Notes: generated from the letters alone by a model not told the origin. A stretch of 64,000 bases of DNA from Chromobacterium violaceum ATCC 12472 (GCF_000007705.1 NC_005085.1:1373752-1437751); one strand, 5' to 3'. Shown: positions 35,620 to 46,433, numbered from the stretch's first letter. A program made the numbers and translations.

Positions 35620-35663
35620 GCGCAACGTAATCGGCGCAACGGCACTGGCAGGATCTATTACAT

Positions 35664-35702
35664 AAACGGCGCATCCCTTTAATGGCGATGCGCCGTTTTC
35701 TT
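35664..35702. terminator. Terminator in the convergent gap
   Basis: AAACGGCGCATC and GATGCGCCGTTT form a 12-bp stem, followed by TCTTT on the plus strand. Confidence 0.75.
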
Positions 35703-35796
35703 TGGTTCTTCACGGAATCGTGGGGAACTTGAAGTCAATGCCGGGGGGACGTCGCCAGCTTGCAGCCTGCCACATATGCCGATTGAAGAGGCGTCT

Positions 35797-36600
35797 TTAA
35801 TGAACGAATTCTCCAATGTGCAATATCACTTTGAATTTTTTAATGTCACCATTTGACTCCATTTTATCGATGATAATGTTCATCTCTTCTGCTGAAATGG
35901 GACCATTTTCACGCACTAGGTTTGATAGCCCCACTCTCGAATCAAATGTTTTTGATACGATTAATTGATTTTTTATTGTTTTGCTTTCCATGTATTCTCC
36001 AATAATGGTTTCTGGGACAATGCCAACTTCTGCTCGTCCGGATAGTATGAATTTGACAACGGCTTCATTTGAGGATAGTAATTCGACTTGAAAATTTTCT
36101 TTAATGCACCTCTCGTCTGGATTGTTTTTGAAAATATTATAGTGATAGCCAAGCACTCCAGCGATTTTCTTTGATTTTATGTTTGAAAACACCGCTTCTC
36201 CACCATATTTATTTTCTTTTTTTGCAATGTAAACATCGCCACTCGTGGCAATTGTTTTGGTGGATTGTAATTTTAATTCGTTTTCTGTCCATTTTGTCGT
36301 TCGAAATGGATAAACGTCAGCCCGTTTCTCTATGAAAAATTTATTCAATCTTAGCTTGGGAATGATGATGAATTTAAAATTATAACGGTTCTGGACTTTA
36401 TTCATTTTATTAACAAAGTCGACAATGGGTCCTGCCGGCTTTCCATTTTCTCCTGAATAAATCAATTGAGCCCATGTTTCAGAAGCCACAATGACTTCGG
36501 TTTGAGCATGAGCGGAGTGATGGATAAATGCCAGAGGGAAGAATAAGATATAACGAGAGGCGCTATGTAAAATAAATAAAGTGCTTTTCCAGGAAAACAT
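35797..36600 (-). CDS. Periplasmic solute-binding-like protein (SBP family 3 type)
   Basis: A 267-residue protein with a signal peptide (SWKSTLFILHSASRYILFF, cut near HAQTE). It resembles family 3 amino-acid-type binding proteins: ETWAQLIYSGENGKPAGPIVDFVNKMN, then GVLGYHYNIF and a second-lobe AEVGIVPETIIGEYM. It is much richer in AT codons (Lys, Ile, Asn) than core genes. No transporter genes are adjacent, so it may be an orphan binding protein or sensor. The ATG at 36600 (AGGTGAG upstream) is preferred over a GTG nine bases earlier. Confidence 0.75.
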   Translation of the reverse strand: MFSWKSTLFILHSASRYILFFPLAFIHHSAHAQTEVIVASETWAQLIYSGENGKPAGPIVDFVNKMNKVQNRYNFKFIIIPKLRLNKFFIEKRADVYPFRTTKWTENELKLQSTKTIATSGDVYIAKKENKYGGEAVFSNIKSKKIAGVLGYHYNIFKNNPDERCIKENFQVELLSSNEAVVKFILSGRAEVGIVPETIIGEYMESKTIKNQLIVSKTFDSRVGLSNLVRENGPISAEEMNIIIDKMESNGDIKKFKVILHIGEFVH

Positions 36601-37145
36601 AATTCTCACCTAAAAGTCATAAGTTGATCTGTAATGCTTGTGGAGGGCGGTTTTTAGATCTAAATGGTATATTCTCCGCTGTCCTGCAATATTTTCTTGA
36701 CTGTAGTGGTGAGGTTTTTGGCTGTTTTGTTGGTTTTTAAATTAGTGCATGTGAAGCGTTTTTGCAAAGTCTATTCGGTAAAATATCTCATGGGCTCATG
36801 TTGATTTGGGTTTAATTAATTCGTTTATGATGATAGGTGTAAAACATGTCTTTGGATTTGTGAGGAGTATGCCCAATTCGATCTTTTGACTCATGGAAGT
36901 ATCTGAAGCCGCGTGTCGCTTTGGGCCGAATGGAAGATTGAAAAGGCAAGTCATGTGACGTTCCTCTATGAGTATTCAGGACCAGTTGATTGTCTTGGTC
37001 GGATGGGGGCGCTCCAATCATTTATGGCACGGACAGTAATCCCATGCTTATTTGACGTTTTACGCAATGGCGACAACGGCAAATTAGGACTTGCGCGCCC
37101 TACCTGGGTAATATTTGGAGCGACAAGCGGTGAGGCTTGTCTTGA
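36601..37145. other. Non-coding region closing the low-GC patch
   Basis: About 545 nt, AT-rich, without a frame that has both a start signal and natural composition. Probably holds the promoter of the solute-binding-like gene. No repeat or RNA gene recognised. Confidence 0.45.
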
Positions 37146-38021
37146 TCAGAACAGATACCCTCCTGCATACAGCGCCGTCGCCGCGTTGTTGAGGATGGGC
37201 GCGTCCGGCGGCAGCCGGTCGGGCAGAAAGTTGGCGCCCAGCGTCGCGCCCATCAGGTAGACCCGGCTGCCGCTGACATGGAGCATGGGGCCGCCGGAGT
37301 CGCCGGTGGCGGTGCTGCTGTTGTTGGATGCCTCCACGATCAGCGCGTCGGTGAAGTAGAGGTCGGGACGGCTGTGGCGCAGCGCCTGGGCCTGGCGGGA
37401 CGAGATGACGGCGTTGCGGACCTGGAAAGGGTGGGACAGGTTGAGCTGCCCGCCCTGGGCGTTCCGCACGTCGCCGAAGCCGGTGACGAACACGCCCTTG
37501 CCGGCCGGGTCCTGGCGGTAGAAGGCCAGGTCGCCGCTGCCGTAGGGCACGCGGTGGCTGGGGCTAGCGGCGATGTAATCGCGTAGCGGCAGCCTGGCCT
37601 TGAAGGAGATGAACATCAGGTCGTAGTCCCAGCGGCCGTAGCCGTTGCGGAATTCGATGTCGCTGTTGTCCGGCGCCAGAATCTGTTCCTTCGCCGGCAA
37701 GGGCTGTCGGATGTTGTCCGGCGCGGCGGCGGGGAAGTCGTAGCCCACTTTCAAGCCGTCCAGAAAGCCGGTGATCAGGCCGGCGACTTGGTCTTCGTTC
37801 CACGCTGTCGGCGTGGCGATGCCGGCGCGCACGCACAGATTGTGTTTGGCGGTGACGATGCCCGGGATCTGGTTGGCGTCGATGACCAGCACGCCGGAGC
37901 CGGTGAAGCGGTCATTGCTCAGCCTGACGGTGCTGAACTGTATTTGTTCCCTGAGCGCTTGCGGCAACCGGGAAAAGGCGTTCAGCGCGTCTCGTTTGGC
38001 GGTGTCGTTGAATTGCATCAT
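37146..38021 (-). CDS. Trypsin-like serine protease without signal peptide
   Basis: A 291-residue S1-fold protein with the complete triad: His in GIVTAKHNLCVR (about residue 60), Asp in GRWDYDLMFISF and Ser in TATGDSGGPMLHVSG. The N-terminus MMQFNDTAKRDALNAFSRLP is not a signal peptide, so it is either cytoplasmic or exported by another route. AGGAGCGG precedes the tandem ATGs. Function unknown. It lies right at the edge of the low-GC patch but has normal high GC. Confidence 0.82.
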   Translation of the reverse strand: MMQFNDTAKRDALNAFSRLPQALREQIQFSTVRLSNDRFTGSGVLVIDANQIPGIVTAKHNLCVRAGIATPTAWNEDQVAGLITGFLDGLKVGYDFPAAAPDNIRQPLPAKEQILAPDNSDIEFRNGYGRWDYDLMFISFKARLPLRDYIAASPSHRVPYGSGDLAFYRQDPAGKGVFVTGFGDVRNAQGGQLNLSHPFQVRNAVISSRQAQALRHSRPDLYFTDALIVEASNNSSTATGDSGGPMLHVSGSRVYLMGATLGANFLPDRLPPDAPILNNAATALYAGGYLF

Positions 38022-38158
38022 TCCGCTCCTTCTGTCAGGTGCCGGCGGGGAGCCAGGCGCTCAATCGTCGGGACGAGGCGGGGAGCGGTTTGTGAAGGGA
38101 GGCCGGCATGGGGCGCTGGCGGATCCATGCCATTCCATCCGGCATGCCGGGGCGGGGG

Positions 38159-38971
38159 TTAGTCGAAGACCAGCCGATTGCCGACGGCGATGTTCGTCTG
38201 CCTGGGCAGGAAGTGGCGGGCGTAGCCGCTGCAATGGCAGGCGAAGAGCAGGGCGCCGGCCCGGGACTGGAAGTAGCGGCGGACATTCAGCAGCCGCAGC
38301 GGCCCGGCGCTGCGCAGGTGGAAGCCGCCTATCACCGCCCGCACCCGGCTGTCGCCGCAGACTTCCATCGCGTAATCGACGGTGTGGCGGATGCCGGCGT
38401 GGGCGCAGCCGCTGAAGATGATCAGGCCCTTTTCCGTGCGGCAGACCAGCGCGGAGTCGTCCTCCACCCGGTCCGGCGCGCTGCGGCCGGTGTTCGGCCA
38501 TAGCCGGCCCATGGCGCCCTGGCCTTCGCGGTAAGTGCGGCGTGGAATGCGGCCGAGAAACACGAAATCGTCGGCGAAATGGTAAGGCTCGCGGTGCAGC
38601 TGAAGGTCGAAGCGGCTTTCCAGATCGGCCGGAATAGCGGGAATGCCCAGCCGCCGCAGCCGCCACGGTCCCAGCATGGCGGCGCGCGGCAGCAAGGCGT
38701 GCGGGTGGGCGATCAGCTGCGGCCGCTTGTGCAGGATGGGGGACAGCGCGGCGAGGCCGCCGCTGTGGTCGTAGTGGCCGTGGGACAGCACCAGGTGGCT
38801 GAGCGCGGACAGATCGACGCCCATCTTCGCCGCGTTCTCCAGCAGCAGGCCGCCGCGGCCGGTGTCGAACAGCACGCGATGGCCGTTGTGCTCTATCCAC
38901 AGCGCCAGCCCGGCCTCGGCCCGCAGCGCGGGCCGGTGGCTATGGTTTTCCACCAATACGCTGACTCTCAT
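38159..38971 (-). CDS. MBL-fold metallo-hydrolase
   Basis: A 270-residue metallo-beta-lactamase-fold protein. The metal motif is LSHGHYDHSGGLAAL (HxHxDH), with further ligands in FSGCAHAGIRHTVDYA and IGGFHLRSAG. This layout (long insertion, GCAH, GGFHL) matches the subgroup related to archaeal 7,8-dihydropterin-6-methyl synthase-like proteins. Substrate unknown. The ATG at 38971 begins MRVSVLVENHSHRPALRAE, matching the family start. Confidence 0.85.
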   Translation of the reverse strand: MRVSVLVENHSHRPALRAEAGLALWIEHNGHRVLFDTGRGGLLLENAAKMGVDLSALSHLVLSHGHYDHSGGLAALSPILHKRPQLIAHPHALLPRAAMLGPWRLRRLGIPAIPADLESRFDLQLHREPYHFADDFVFLGRIPRRTYREGQGAMGRLWPNTGRSAPDRVEDDSALVCRTEKGLIIFSGCAHAGIRHTVDYAMEVCGDSRVRAVIGGFHLRSAGPLRLLNVRRYFQSRAGALLFACHCSGYARHFLPRQTNIAVGNRLVFD

Positions 38972-39081
38972 CGCCGTCCTGCGCTTTCTTCGCGCGGATG
39001 TCGACCGGATGGCGTATCGAGGGGGAAGGCTAACCGTATCCGCAACAATGCTTGTCTTTCTTGTTATCTGGCGGGACGGAT

Positions 39082-40977
39082 TTACTGGCCGCGCATGAAC
39101 AGCTTGTCCAGGTCGCGCATGGTCAGCCGGGTCCAGGTGGGGCGGCCGTGGTTGCATTGGCCGGAACGCTCGGTGGCTTCCATGTCGCGCAGCAGCGCGT
39201 TCATTTCCGGCAAGGTCAGCTGGCGGTTGGCGCGCACCGCGCCATGGCAGGCCATGGTGGCCAAGAGCTCGTTGCGGCGCTCGGTCAGCACCTGGGTCAG
39301 GCCGAACTCGCGCACGTCCTTCAGCACCGCGCGGGCCAGCTCCACCGGGTCGCCGTCCTTCAGCCACACCGGCACGCCGCGCACGGCGATCTGGGTTGGG
39401 GACAGCGGCGCCAGCTCCACGCCCAGCCGCTTCATTTCCTCGCCATGCTCGTGCGCGGTGGCCACCTCCATGCGGTCGGCGGCGAAGGACACCGGCAGCA
39501 GCAGCGGTTGCAGCGGGATGGCGTCGGACTCCAGCGCGGCTTTCAGCCGTTCGTAGACGATGCGTTCGTGCGCCGCGTGCATGTCCACCAGGATCAGGCC
39601 TTCTGCGCATTGGCTGAGGATGTAGACGCCGTGCAGCTGCGCCAGCGCGAAGCCCAGCGGCGGGATGCCGTTCTCGTCGTGGGCGGGCATGGCCAGCACC
39701 GCCGGATGCAGCAGCGGCGCGGCGGGGGAGGGCATCGCCGGCTCGGGGCGCGACAGCGCCCGCTCTTCCTCGCGCAGGCCGCCGAACAGCTTGTCGTAGA
39801 CGCCCACCGCCTCGCGCGCGACGTTCAGGGGGATGGACTGCTGTTGATACTGGAAAGGCTGCGGCGCCGGCGCGCCGGACGAGGCCGGCTGGGGCGAGGC
39901 GCTGGCGAACAGCGGCGCCGATTCGCCGCGGGGCAGCTGCGGCGCGGCCGTTTCCGCGCCTTCCACCTGGACCGTCGGCGCGGCGCCGGCGCTGGTGCCG
40001 GCCAATGCCTTGTGCACGCTGTGGAACAGGAACTGGTGCACCGCCTGGCTTTCGCGGAAGCGGACTTCGATCTTGGTCGGGTGCACGTTGACGTCCACGC
40101 CGGACGGCTCAAGCGTGAAGAACAGCGCGTAGGCCGGATGGCGGTCGTGGTGCAGCACGTCGCGATAGGCCTGGCGCAGCGCGTGCTGCGCGGTCTTGTC
40201 GCGCACGAAGCGGCCGTTTACGTAGAAGTACTGGGCGTCGCGACTGGCCTTGGAGTATGTGGGCGAGGCGACGAAGCCGCTCAGCGCCAGCGGGCCGGCC
40301 TGGCTGTCCAGCGGGATGGCGGCGGCGACGAAGTCCTTGCCCAACAGCGCGGCCACGCGGTCCTCGGCGCTTTGCGACGGCAGCCGCCACGCCACCTTGC
40401 CGTTGTGGCGCAGCAGGAACTCCACCTCCGGATGCGCCAGCGCGATGCGCTCGAAAGTGGCCGCGCAGTGCGCGTACTCGGTGTTTTCGCTCTTCAGGAA
40501 TTTGCGCCGCGCCGGGGTGTTGAAATACAGGTCCACCACTTCCACGCTGGTGCCGTGCGGATGGGCGGCCGGCTCCACCGGATGCAGGGTGCCGTCTATC
40601 GCGATGATCTGGTGGGCGTGGTCGGCATCGTGCGGGCGGCTCGTCAGCGTCAGCCGCGACACGGACGCCACGCTGGCCAGACCCTCGCCGCGGAAGCCCA
40701 GCGTGGAGACCGATTCCAGGTCGTCCAGCGACGCGATCTTGCTGGTGGCGTGGCGGTCCAGCGCCAGCGGCAGGTCGTCGGCGGCGATGCCGGCGCCGTT
40801 GTCCGTCACCCGGATCAGCTTGATGCCGCCCTGGGCCAGGTCCACGCTGATCCGCGTCGCGCCGGCGTCCAGGCTGTTTTCCAGCATTTCCTTCAGCGCG
40901 GAGGCGGGGCGTTCCACCACCTCGCCGGCGGCGATCTGGTTGACGAGGTGGTCGGGCAGGCGTTGGATGCGTGTCAT
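39082..40977 (-). CDS. mutL: DNA mismatch repair protein MutL
   Basis: A 631-residue protein. The GHKL ATPase motifs are ENSLDAGATRI, DNGAGI, RHATSKI and STLGFRGEGLASVASV, followed by a transducer domain (LYFNTPARRKFLK) and a Pro/Ala-rich linker (about 340-430). The C-terminal dimerisation domain carries DMHAAHERIVYE, which fits the endonuclease motif DQHAx2Ex4E with Met for Gln. It is therefore likely a nicking MutL, as in Neisseria, consistent with strand discrimination without MutH. It couples MutS recognition to incision. Confidence 0.95.
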   Translation of the reverse strand: MTRIQRLPDHLVNQIAAGEVVERPASALKEMLENSLDAGATRISVDLAQGGIKLIRVTDNGAGIAADDLPLALDRHATSKIASLDDLESVSTLGFRGEGLASVASVSRLTLTSRPHDADHAHQIIAIDGTLHPVEPAAHPHGTSVEVVDLYFNTPARRKFLKSENTEYAHCAATFERIALAHPEVEFLLRHNGKVAWRLPSQSAEDRVAALLGKDFVAAAIPLDSQAGPLALSGFVASPTYSKASRDAQYFYVNGRFVRDKTAQHALRQAYRDVLHHDRHPAYALFFTLEPSGVDVNVHPTKIEVRFRESQAVHQFLFHSVHKALAGTSAGAAPTVQVEGAETAAPQLPRGESAPLFASASPQPASSGAPAPQPFQYQQQSIPLNVAREAVGVYDKLFGGLREEERALSRPEPAMPSPAAPLLHPAVLAMPAHDENGIPPLGFALAQLHGVYILSQCAEGLILVDMHAAHERIVYERLKAALESDAIPLQPLLLPVSFAADRMEVATAHEHGEEMKRLGVELAPLSPTQIAVRGVPVWLKDGDPVELARAVLKDVREFGLTQVLTERRNELLATMACHGAVRANRQLTLPEMNALLRDMEATERSGQCNHGRPTWTRLTMRDLDKLFMRGQ

Positions 40978-40999
40978 GGGCGGCGTCGCGGAAATATCA

Positions 41000-41028
41000 A
41001 AAACGAAAGGCCGCGCTGCGGCGGCCTT
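41000..41028 (-). terminator. Terminator after dedA
   Basis: AAGGCCGC and GCGGCCTT form an 8-bp stem; the minus strand continues TCGTTTTT. Confidence 0.75.
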
Positions 41029-41045
41029 GTCGATTCTACTACGGA

Positions 41046-41690
41046 TCAGCCGCGGGTGGCCGCGCGCTTGTGGCGCCAGATTTCGATCAGCCCCGGCAGG
41101 AAGGAGACGAAGATGATGCCGAAGATCAGCAGCTCCAGGTTCTTGCGCACGAAGGGCAGGTTGCCGAAGAAGTAGCCGGCGTAAGTGAAGCCGACCACCC
41201 AGGCGACGGCGCCCACCACGTTGTACCGCAGGAACTGCGGGTAGTGCATCTTGCCGATGCCGGCCACGAACGGCGCGAAGGTGCGCACGATGGGCACGAA
41301 GCGGGCGAAGATGATGGTCTTGCCGCCGTGGCGCTCGTAGAAGGCGTGGGTCTTCTCCAGGTACTGCGGCTTCAGGATGCGCGGGAACATGTCGAACAGC
41401 CGCATGCCGACGTTGCGGCCGATCGCGTAGTTGGTGGCATCGCCCAGGATGGCGGCGACGATCAGCAGGATGACCAGCAGGTGCGGGTTCATCTGGCCCA
41501 TCGCCGCCAGCGCGCCGGCGACGAACAGCAGCGAGTCGCCGGGCAGGAAGGGGGTGACCACCAGGCCGGTCTCGCAGAACACGATCAGGAACAGGATGGC
41601 GTAGACCCAGGGGCCGTAGGCGGCCACCAGCTGGGTCAGGTGGGCGTCGATGTGCAGGATGAAGTCGATCAGAAAGGTGATGGCTTCCAT
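41046..41690 (-). CDS. DedA family membrane protein
   Basis: A 214-residue inner-membrane protein of the DedA/SNARE-associated family, which contributes to undecaprenyl-phosphate and lipid flipping. Conserved features: the re-entrant segment [25 protein letters not shown], the Gly-rich [13 protein letters not shown], and [21 protein letters not shown] with the essential Arg residues. Four or more hydrophobic helices. It lies between the sec operon and mutL and is followed by a terminator. Confidence 0.92.
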   Translation of the reverse strand: MEAITFLIDFILHIDAHLTQLVAAYGPWVYAILFLIVFCETGLVVTPFLPGDSLLFVAGALAAMGQMNPHLLVILLIVAAILGDATNYAIGRNVGMRLFDMFPRILKPQYLEKTHAFYERHGGKTIIFARFVPIVRTFAPFVAGIGKMHYPQFLRYNVVGAVAWVVGFTYAGYFFGNLPFVRKNLELLIFGIIFVSFLPGLIEIWRHKRAATRG

Positions 41691-41724
41691 GATTTCCGTT
41701 ATGAGCTAGGTGGGCAGACGCGAA

Positions 41725-41747
41725 ACTGGCCGGACGAGCCGGCCAGT
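41725..41747 (-). terminator. Hairpin between secF and dedA
   Basis: ACTGGCCGG and CCGGCCAGT form a 9-bp stem with a short loop; no U-tract on either strand, so termination is uncertain. Confidence 0.45.
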
Positions 41748-41764
41748 CGTTCAGAAGGCGATGA

Positions 41765-42700
41765 TCAGACCACCGCTTCCTCTTTTTGTTTCACCGGCTT
41801 GATCATGTGCTCGCGCTTCACGCCCAGCCACAGCGCGATCGGGCTGGCCACCAGCACCGATGAGTAGATGCCGAACACGATGCCGATGGTCAGCGCCATC
41901 GCGAAGCCGTGCAGAGCCGGGCCGCCGAACACCAGCATCGACACCACCATCATCTCGGTGGAGAAGTGGGTGATGATGGTGCGGCTCATGGTGGAGGTGA
42001 TGGCGTTGTCGATCACTTCGGCCACCGCGTGGCCGCGCATGCCCGGCTTGCGGAAGTTTTCGCGGATCCGGTCGAACACCACCACCGACTCGTTCACCGA
42101 GTAGCCCAGCACCGCCAGGATGCCGGCCAGCACGGTCAGCGAGAACTCCCAGCGGAAGAAGGCGAAGCAGCCGAGGATGATCACCACGTCGTGCATGTTG
42201 GCGATGATGGCCGCCACGGCGAAACGCCACTCGAAGCGGATGGCCAGGTAGAGCATGATGCCCACGCACACCAGGATCACCGCGGTCAGGCCGTGGGTGA
42301 CCAGCTCCTCGCCGACGCTGGGGCCGACGAAGTCCACCTTGCGCAGCTGCACGGTCGGGTCGGCGGCCTTGAGCTGGCCCATCACCTTGTCGGACAGCTG
42401 GGCGGTGCTGGTGCCCGGCTTGTTGGGCAGGCGGATCATCACGTCGCGGCTGGTGCCCAGATTCTGCACGGTGGACTCGCCCAGCTTCAGCGCGTCCACC
42501 TTCTCGCGCACCTGGTCCAGGTTGGCCGATTGCTGGTACTGCACTTCCAGCACGGTGCCGCCGGTGAACTCCACGCTGAAGTTCAGGCCGCGGGTGGCCA
42601 GGAAAAACACGGCGAGGATGAAGGTCACCAGCGAAATGGCCGTGGTGAGCCTGCCGTAGCTCATGAACGGGATGTCCCGTTTGATGCGGAAAAGCTCCAT
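41765..42700 (-). CDS. secF: Protein translocase subunit SecF
   Basis: A 311-residue inner-membrane protein with TM1 (TTAISLVTFILAVFFLA) and a periplasmic P1-type domain starting FSVEFTGGTVLEVQY. A five-helix RND-type bundle carries GYSVNESVVVFDRIRENFRK (TM4 motif) and ITSTMSRTIITHFSTEMMV. SecDF uses proton flow to pull preproteins out of SecYEG. The start is 3 nt after the secD stop. Last gene of tgt-yajC-secD-secF. Confidence 0.97.
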   Translation of the reverse strand: MELFRIKRDIPFMSYGRLTTAISLVTFILAVFFLATRGLNFSVEFTGGTVLEVQYQQSANLDQVREKVDALKLGESTVQNLGTSRDVMIRLPNKPGTSTAQLSDKVMGQLKAADPTVQLRKVDFVGPSVGEELVTHGLTAVILVCVGIMLYLAIRFEWRFAVAAIIANMHDVVIILGCFAFFRWEFSLTVLAGILAVLGYSVNESVVVFDRIRENFRKPGMRGHAVAEVIDNAITSTMSRTIITHFSTEMMVVSMLVFGGPALHGFAMALTIGIVFGIYSSVLVASPIALWLGVKREHMIKPVKQKEEAVV

Positions 42701-42703
42701 GGT

Positions 42704-44551
42704 TTAGCCCTTGTTTTCCGGTTTCCACACCTGGCCGATGGCCAGCGAGGTCAGTTTGCGGCGACGGCCGTACCACAGGTGCACCAAGCCGCGCGACACC
42801 AGCACCGCCGAGAACATCGAGGTCAGGATGCCCAGGCAGTGGACGATGGCGAAGCCGCGCACCGGGCCGGAGCCGAAGATCATCAGCGCCAGGCCGGCGA
42901 TCAGCGTGGTGACGTTGGAGTCCAGGATGGTGTGCCAGGCGTGGTCGTAGCCGGCGTGGATGGCCGAGTGAGGCGGCATGCCGTTGCGCAGCTCCTCGCG
43001 GATGCGCTCGTTGATCAGCACGTTGGCGTCGATGGCCATGCCCAGCGCCAGCGCGATGGCGGCGATGCCGGGCAGGGTCAGCGTGGCCTGCAGCATGGAC
43101 AGCAGCGCGATCAGCAGGAACACGTTGATCGCCAGCGACAGCGAGGAGAATACGCCGAACAGGCCGTAGTAGATCACCATGAACACGGCGATGGCGGCGA
43201 AGCCCCACAACGTGGCGTGGAAGCCCTTCTCGATGTTTTCCTTGCCCAGGCTGGGGCCGATGGTGCGCTCTTCGATGATGTTCATCGGGGCGGCCAGGGA
43301 GCCTGCGCGCAGCAAGAGGGCGGTGTCGTTGGCCTCGGCGCTGTTCATGCTGCCGGAGATTTCCACGCGGCCGCCGCCGATTTCGGTGCGGATCACCGGC
43401 GCGGTGACCACTTCCTTGCGGCCTTTTTCCACCAGCACCATCGCCATGCGCTTGCCGACGTTCTCGGCGGTCAGCTGGCGGAAAATGGCGGCGCCGGTGC
43501 TGTCCAGATTGATGCTGACGGCGGGCGCGCCGAACTGGTCGAAGCTGGGCTGGGCGTCGTTGATATTGTCGCCGGTCAGCTCCACGTCGCTCTTGAGCAG
43601 AATCTTGCTCTGGCCGCGGGAGGTGGCTTCGTCCAGCAGCTCGTAGCCTGCCGGCACGTTGCCGGCCAGCGCCTCGGCCACCTTGCCCTGGTCGTCCTCG
43701 ACCATGTGCACTTCCAGCGTGGCGGTGCGGCCGATGATGTCCTTGGCGCGGGCGGTGTCCTGGATGCCGGGCAGCTGCACCACGATGCGGTTGGGGCCGT
43801 TCTGCTGGATGATGGGCTCGGTGGTGCCCAGCTCGTTGACGCGGTTGTGCAGGGTGGTGATGTTCTGCTTGACCGCGTCGTTCTGAATCTTGGTGATTTC
43901 TTCAGGCTTCAGCGTCAGCAGCAGCTTGTTGCTGGCGTCGTCGCTGCGGACCGCCAGGCTGGGCAGCATGCGGTAAACCACGTCCTGGGCCGACTTCAGC
44001 GTGTCCTCGTCGCGCAGCTGCACTTCCAGCGTGTTGCCGTTGCGCTTGATGCTGCCGTAGCGCACCTGCTTGTTCTTCAGCTCGCGGCGCAGGTCGCCGG
44101 CGTAGCGTTCCATCGCCTTGTCGGTGGCCGCCTTCATGTCCACTTCCAGCAGGAAGTGCACGCCGCCGCGCAGGTCCAGGCCGAGGAACATCGGGTTGGC
44201 GTGCAGCGAGGCCAGCCAGGACGGCGAGGCCGGCAGCAGGTTCAGCGCGATGATGTAGTTGTCGCCCAGCGCGTGCTGGATGGCGTCGCGCGCCTTCAGC
44301 TGGGTGTCGGTATCCTTGAAGCGGACCTTCAGGCTGTTGGCGTCGAGGAAGACGCCGTCGGGGCTGAGGTTCTGCGATTTGAGCGCGTCTTCCACGCGCG
44401 CCATCACGGCGGAGTCCACCGGAATGGATTGGCGCGAGCTGGAGACCTGCACCGCGGGGGTCTCGCCGTAGAAATTGGGCAGCGTGTAAATCGCCGAGAT
44501 GATCAGCGCCACCACGATGACGAGGTATTTCCAGAGAGGGTAGCGGTTCAT
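42704..44551 (-). CDS. secD: Protein translocase subunit SecD
   Basis: A 615-residue inner-membrane protein. TM1 is at residues 8-28, with a large periplasmic head domain including GLDLRGGVHFLLEVDM and VQLPGIQDTARAKDIIGRTATLEV. The six-helix C-terminal membrane part has MAIDANVLINERIREELRNG (the conserved Asp of the proton path) and FGSGPVRGFAIVHCLGILTSMFSAV. Works with SecF and YajC, encoded on either side. Overall length and order are standard. Confidence 0.97.
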   Translation of the reverse strand: MNRYPLWKYLVIVVALIISAIYTLPNFYGETPAVQVSSSRQSIPVDSAVMARVEDALKSQNLSPDGVFLDANSLKVRFKDTDTQLKARDAIQHALGDNYIIALNLLPASPSWLASLHANPMFLGLDLRGGVHFLLEVDMKAATDKAMERYAGDLRRELKNKQVRYGSIKRNGNTLEVQLRDEDTLKSAQDVVYRMLPSLAVRSDDASNKLLLTLKPEEITKIQNDAVKQNITTLHNRVNELGTTEPIIQQNGPNRIVVQLPGIQDTARAKDIIGRTATLEVHMVEDDQGKVAEALAGNVPAGYELLDEATSRGQSKILLKSDVELTGDNINDAQPSFDQFGAPAVSINLDSTGAAIFRQLTAENVGKRMAMVLVEKGRKEVVTAPVIRTEIGGGRVEISGSMNSAEANDTALLLRAGSLAAPMNIIEERTIGPSLGKENIEKGFHATLWGFAAIAVFMVIYYGLFGVFSSLSLAINVFLLIALLSMLQATLTLPGIAAIALALGMAIDANVLINERIREELRNGMPPHSAIHAGYDHAWHTILDSNVTTLIAGLALMIFGSGPVRGFAIVHCLGILTSMFSAVLVSRGLVHLWYGRRRKLTSLAIGQVWKPENKG

Positions 44552-44616
44552 GTTCTAGTTCTGGAGTGGGAAATGAACAGGCCGCCGCGAAAGCTTCCGG
44601 GGCGGCCGTGACGGCA

Positions 44617-44943
44617 TTACAGGGACTTCAGGGTACCCTTTTCCAGCTTGGCGCTGACGGCGCCGCGCTGCACGTGGATTTCCACGTTGTCGGCGATTTC
44701 CAGGCTCAGGTACTGTTCGCTGACCTTGGACACGCGGCCGACGATGCCGCCCTGGGTGACCACTTCGTCGCCCTTCTGCAGCTCGGACAGCATCTTCTGG
44801 GTTTCCTTCATGCGCTTCTGCTGCGGGCGGACCATCAGGAACCAGAACAGCACGAAGATCACGATCATCGGCAGGAAGCCCATCAGGTCGAAACCTGCGG
44901 GGGCAGCGCCGCCGGAAGCGAAGGCGGGAGTAATGAAGGACAT
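44617..44943 (-). CDS. yajC: Preprotein translocase subunit YajC
   Basis: A 108-residue protein with one transmembrane helix (GFLPMIVIFVLFWFLMV, about 23-40). The family motif follows directly: RPQQKRMKETQKMLSELQKGDEVVTQGGIVGRV. Accessory subunit of SecDF. The N-terminus is Gly/Ala-rich (FASGGAAPAGFDLM). Confidence 0.96.
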   Translation of the reverse strand: MSFITPAFASGGAAPAGFDLMGFLPMIVIFVLFWFLMVRPQQKRMKETQKMLSELQKGDEVVTQGGIVGRVSKVSEQYLSLEIADNVEIHVQRGAVSAKLEKGTLKSL

Positions 44944-45081
44944 CAGGGAAACTCCTAAATTTCGTTATGACTTGAATTCGAACAGGGCATTGTAGCCATG
45001 CTCCATGGCTTTTCCAACCACGGAGCGCGGCAAGGGCGTGGGACCGTCGGCGCCGGGCCGCGGTTCCCCGCCCGGCGCGCC

Positions 45082-46224
<1,143 letters not shown>

Positions 46225-46289
46225 TTAGCAAAATCAGTCCGCTAGTATACAGCAAGCGCGCGGGCTGCGCCGGAATCGCAAAAAAGTGC

Positions 46290-46318
46290 TTGCCAAGATG
46301 GGGCGGGTCTTATACTAT
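46290..46318 (+). promoter_or_regulatory. Promoter of tRNA-Val, probably also serving thrS
   Basis: TTGCCA (46290-46295) with TATACT at 46311 (15-nt spacer) or TACTAT at 46313 (17-nt spacer). It ends 15-18 nt before the tRNA. No separate promoter fits in the 23 nt between the tRNA and the thrS leader peptide. Confidence 0.55.
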
Positions 46319-46333
46319 GCACACCTCGACGAC

Positions 46334-46410
46334 AGGCACGTAGCTCAGTTGGTTAGAGCACCACCTTGACATGGTGGGGGTCGTTGGTTCGAATCCAATC
46401 GTGCCTACCA
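46334..46410 (+). tRNA. tRNA-Val(GAC)
   Basis: A 77-nt cloverleaf. Acceptor AGGCACG/CGTGCCT, anticodon loop TTGACAT (GAC), encoded CCA. It lies directly upstream of the thrS leader. Confidence 0.97.
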
Positions 46411-46433
46411 AATTAAATGCATGGAGTTGCCAA

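Noticed and set aside
36913..37260. 115-codon plus-strand frame overlapping the protease gene end
   Set aside because: It crosses from AT-rich non-coding DNA into the 3' end of the serine protease gene on the other strand; no ribosome binding site or motif.
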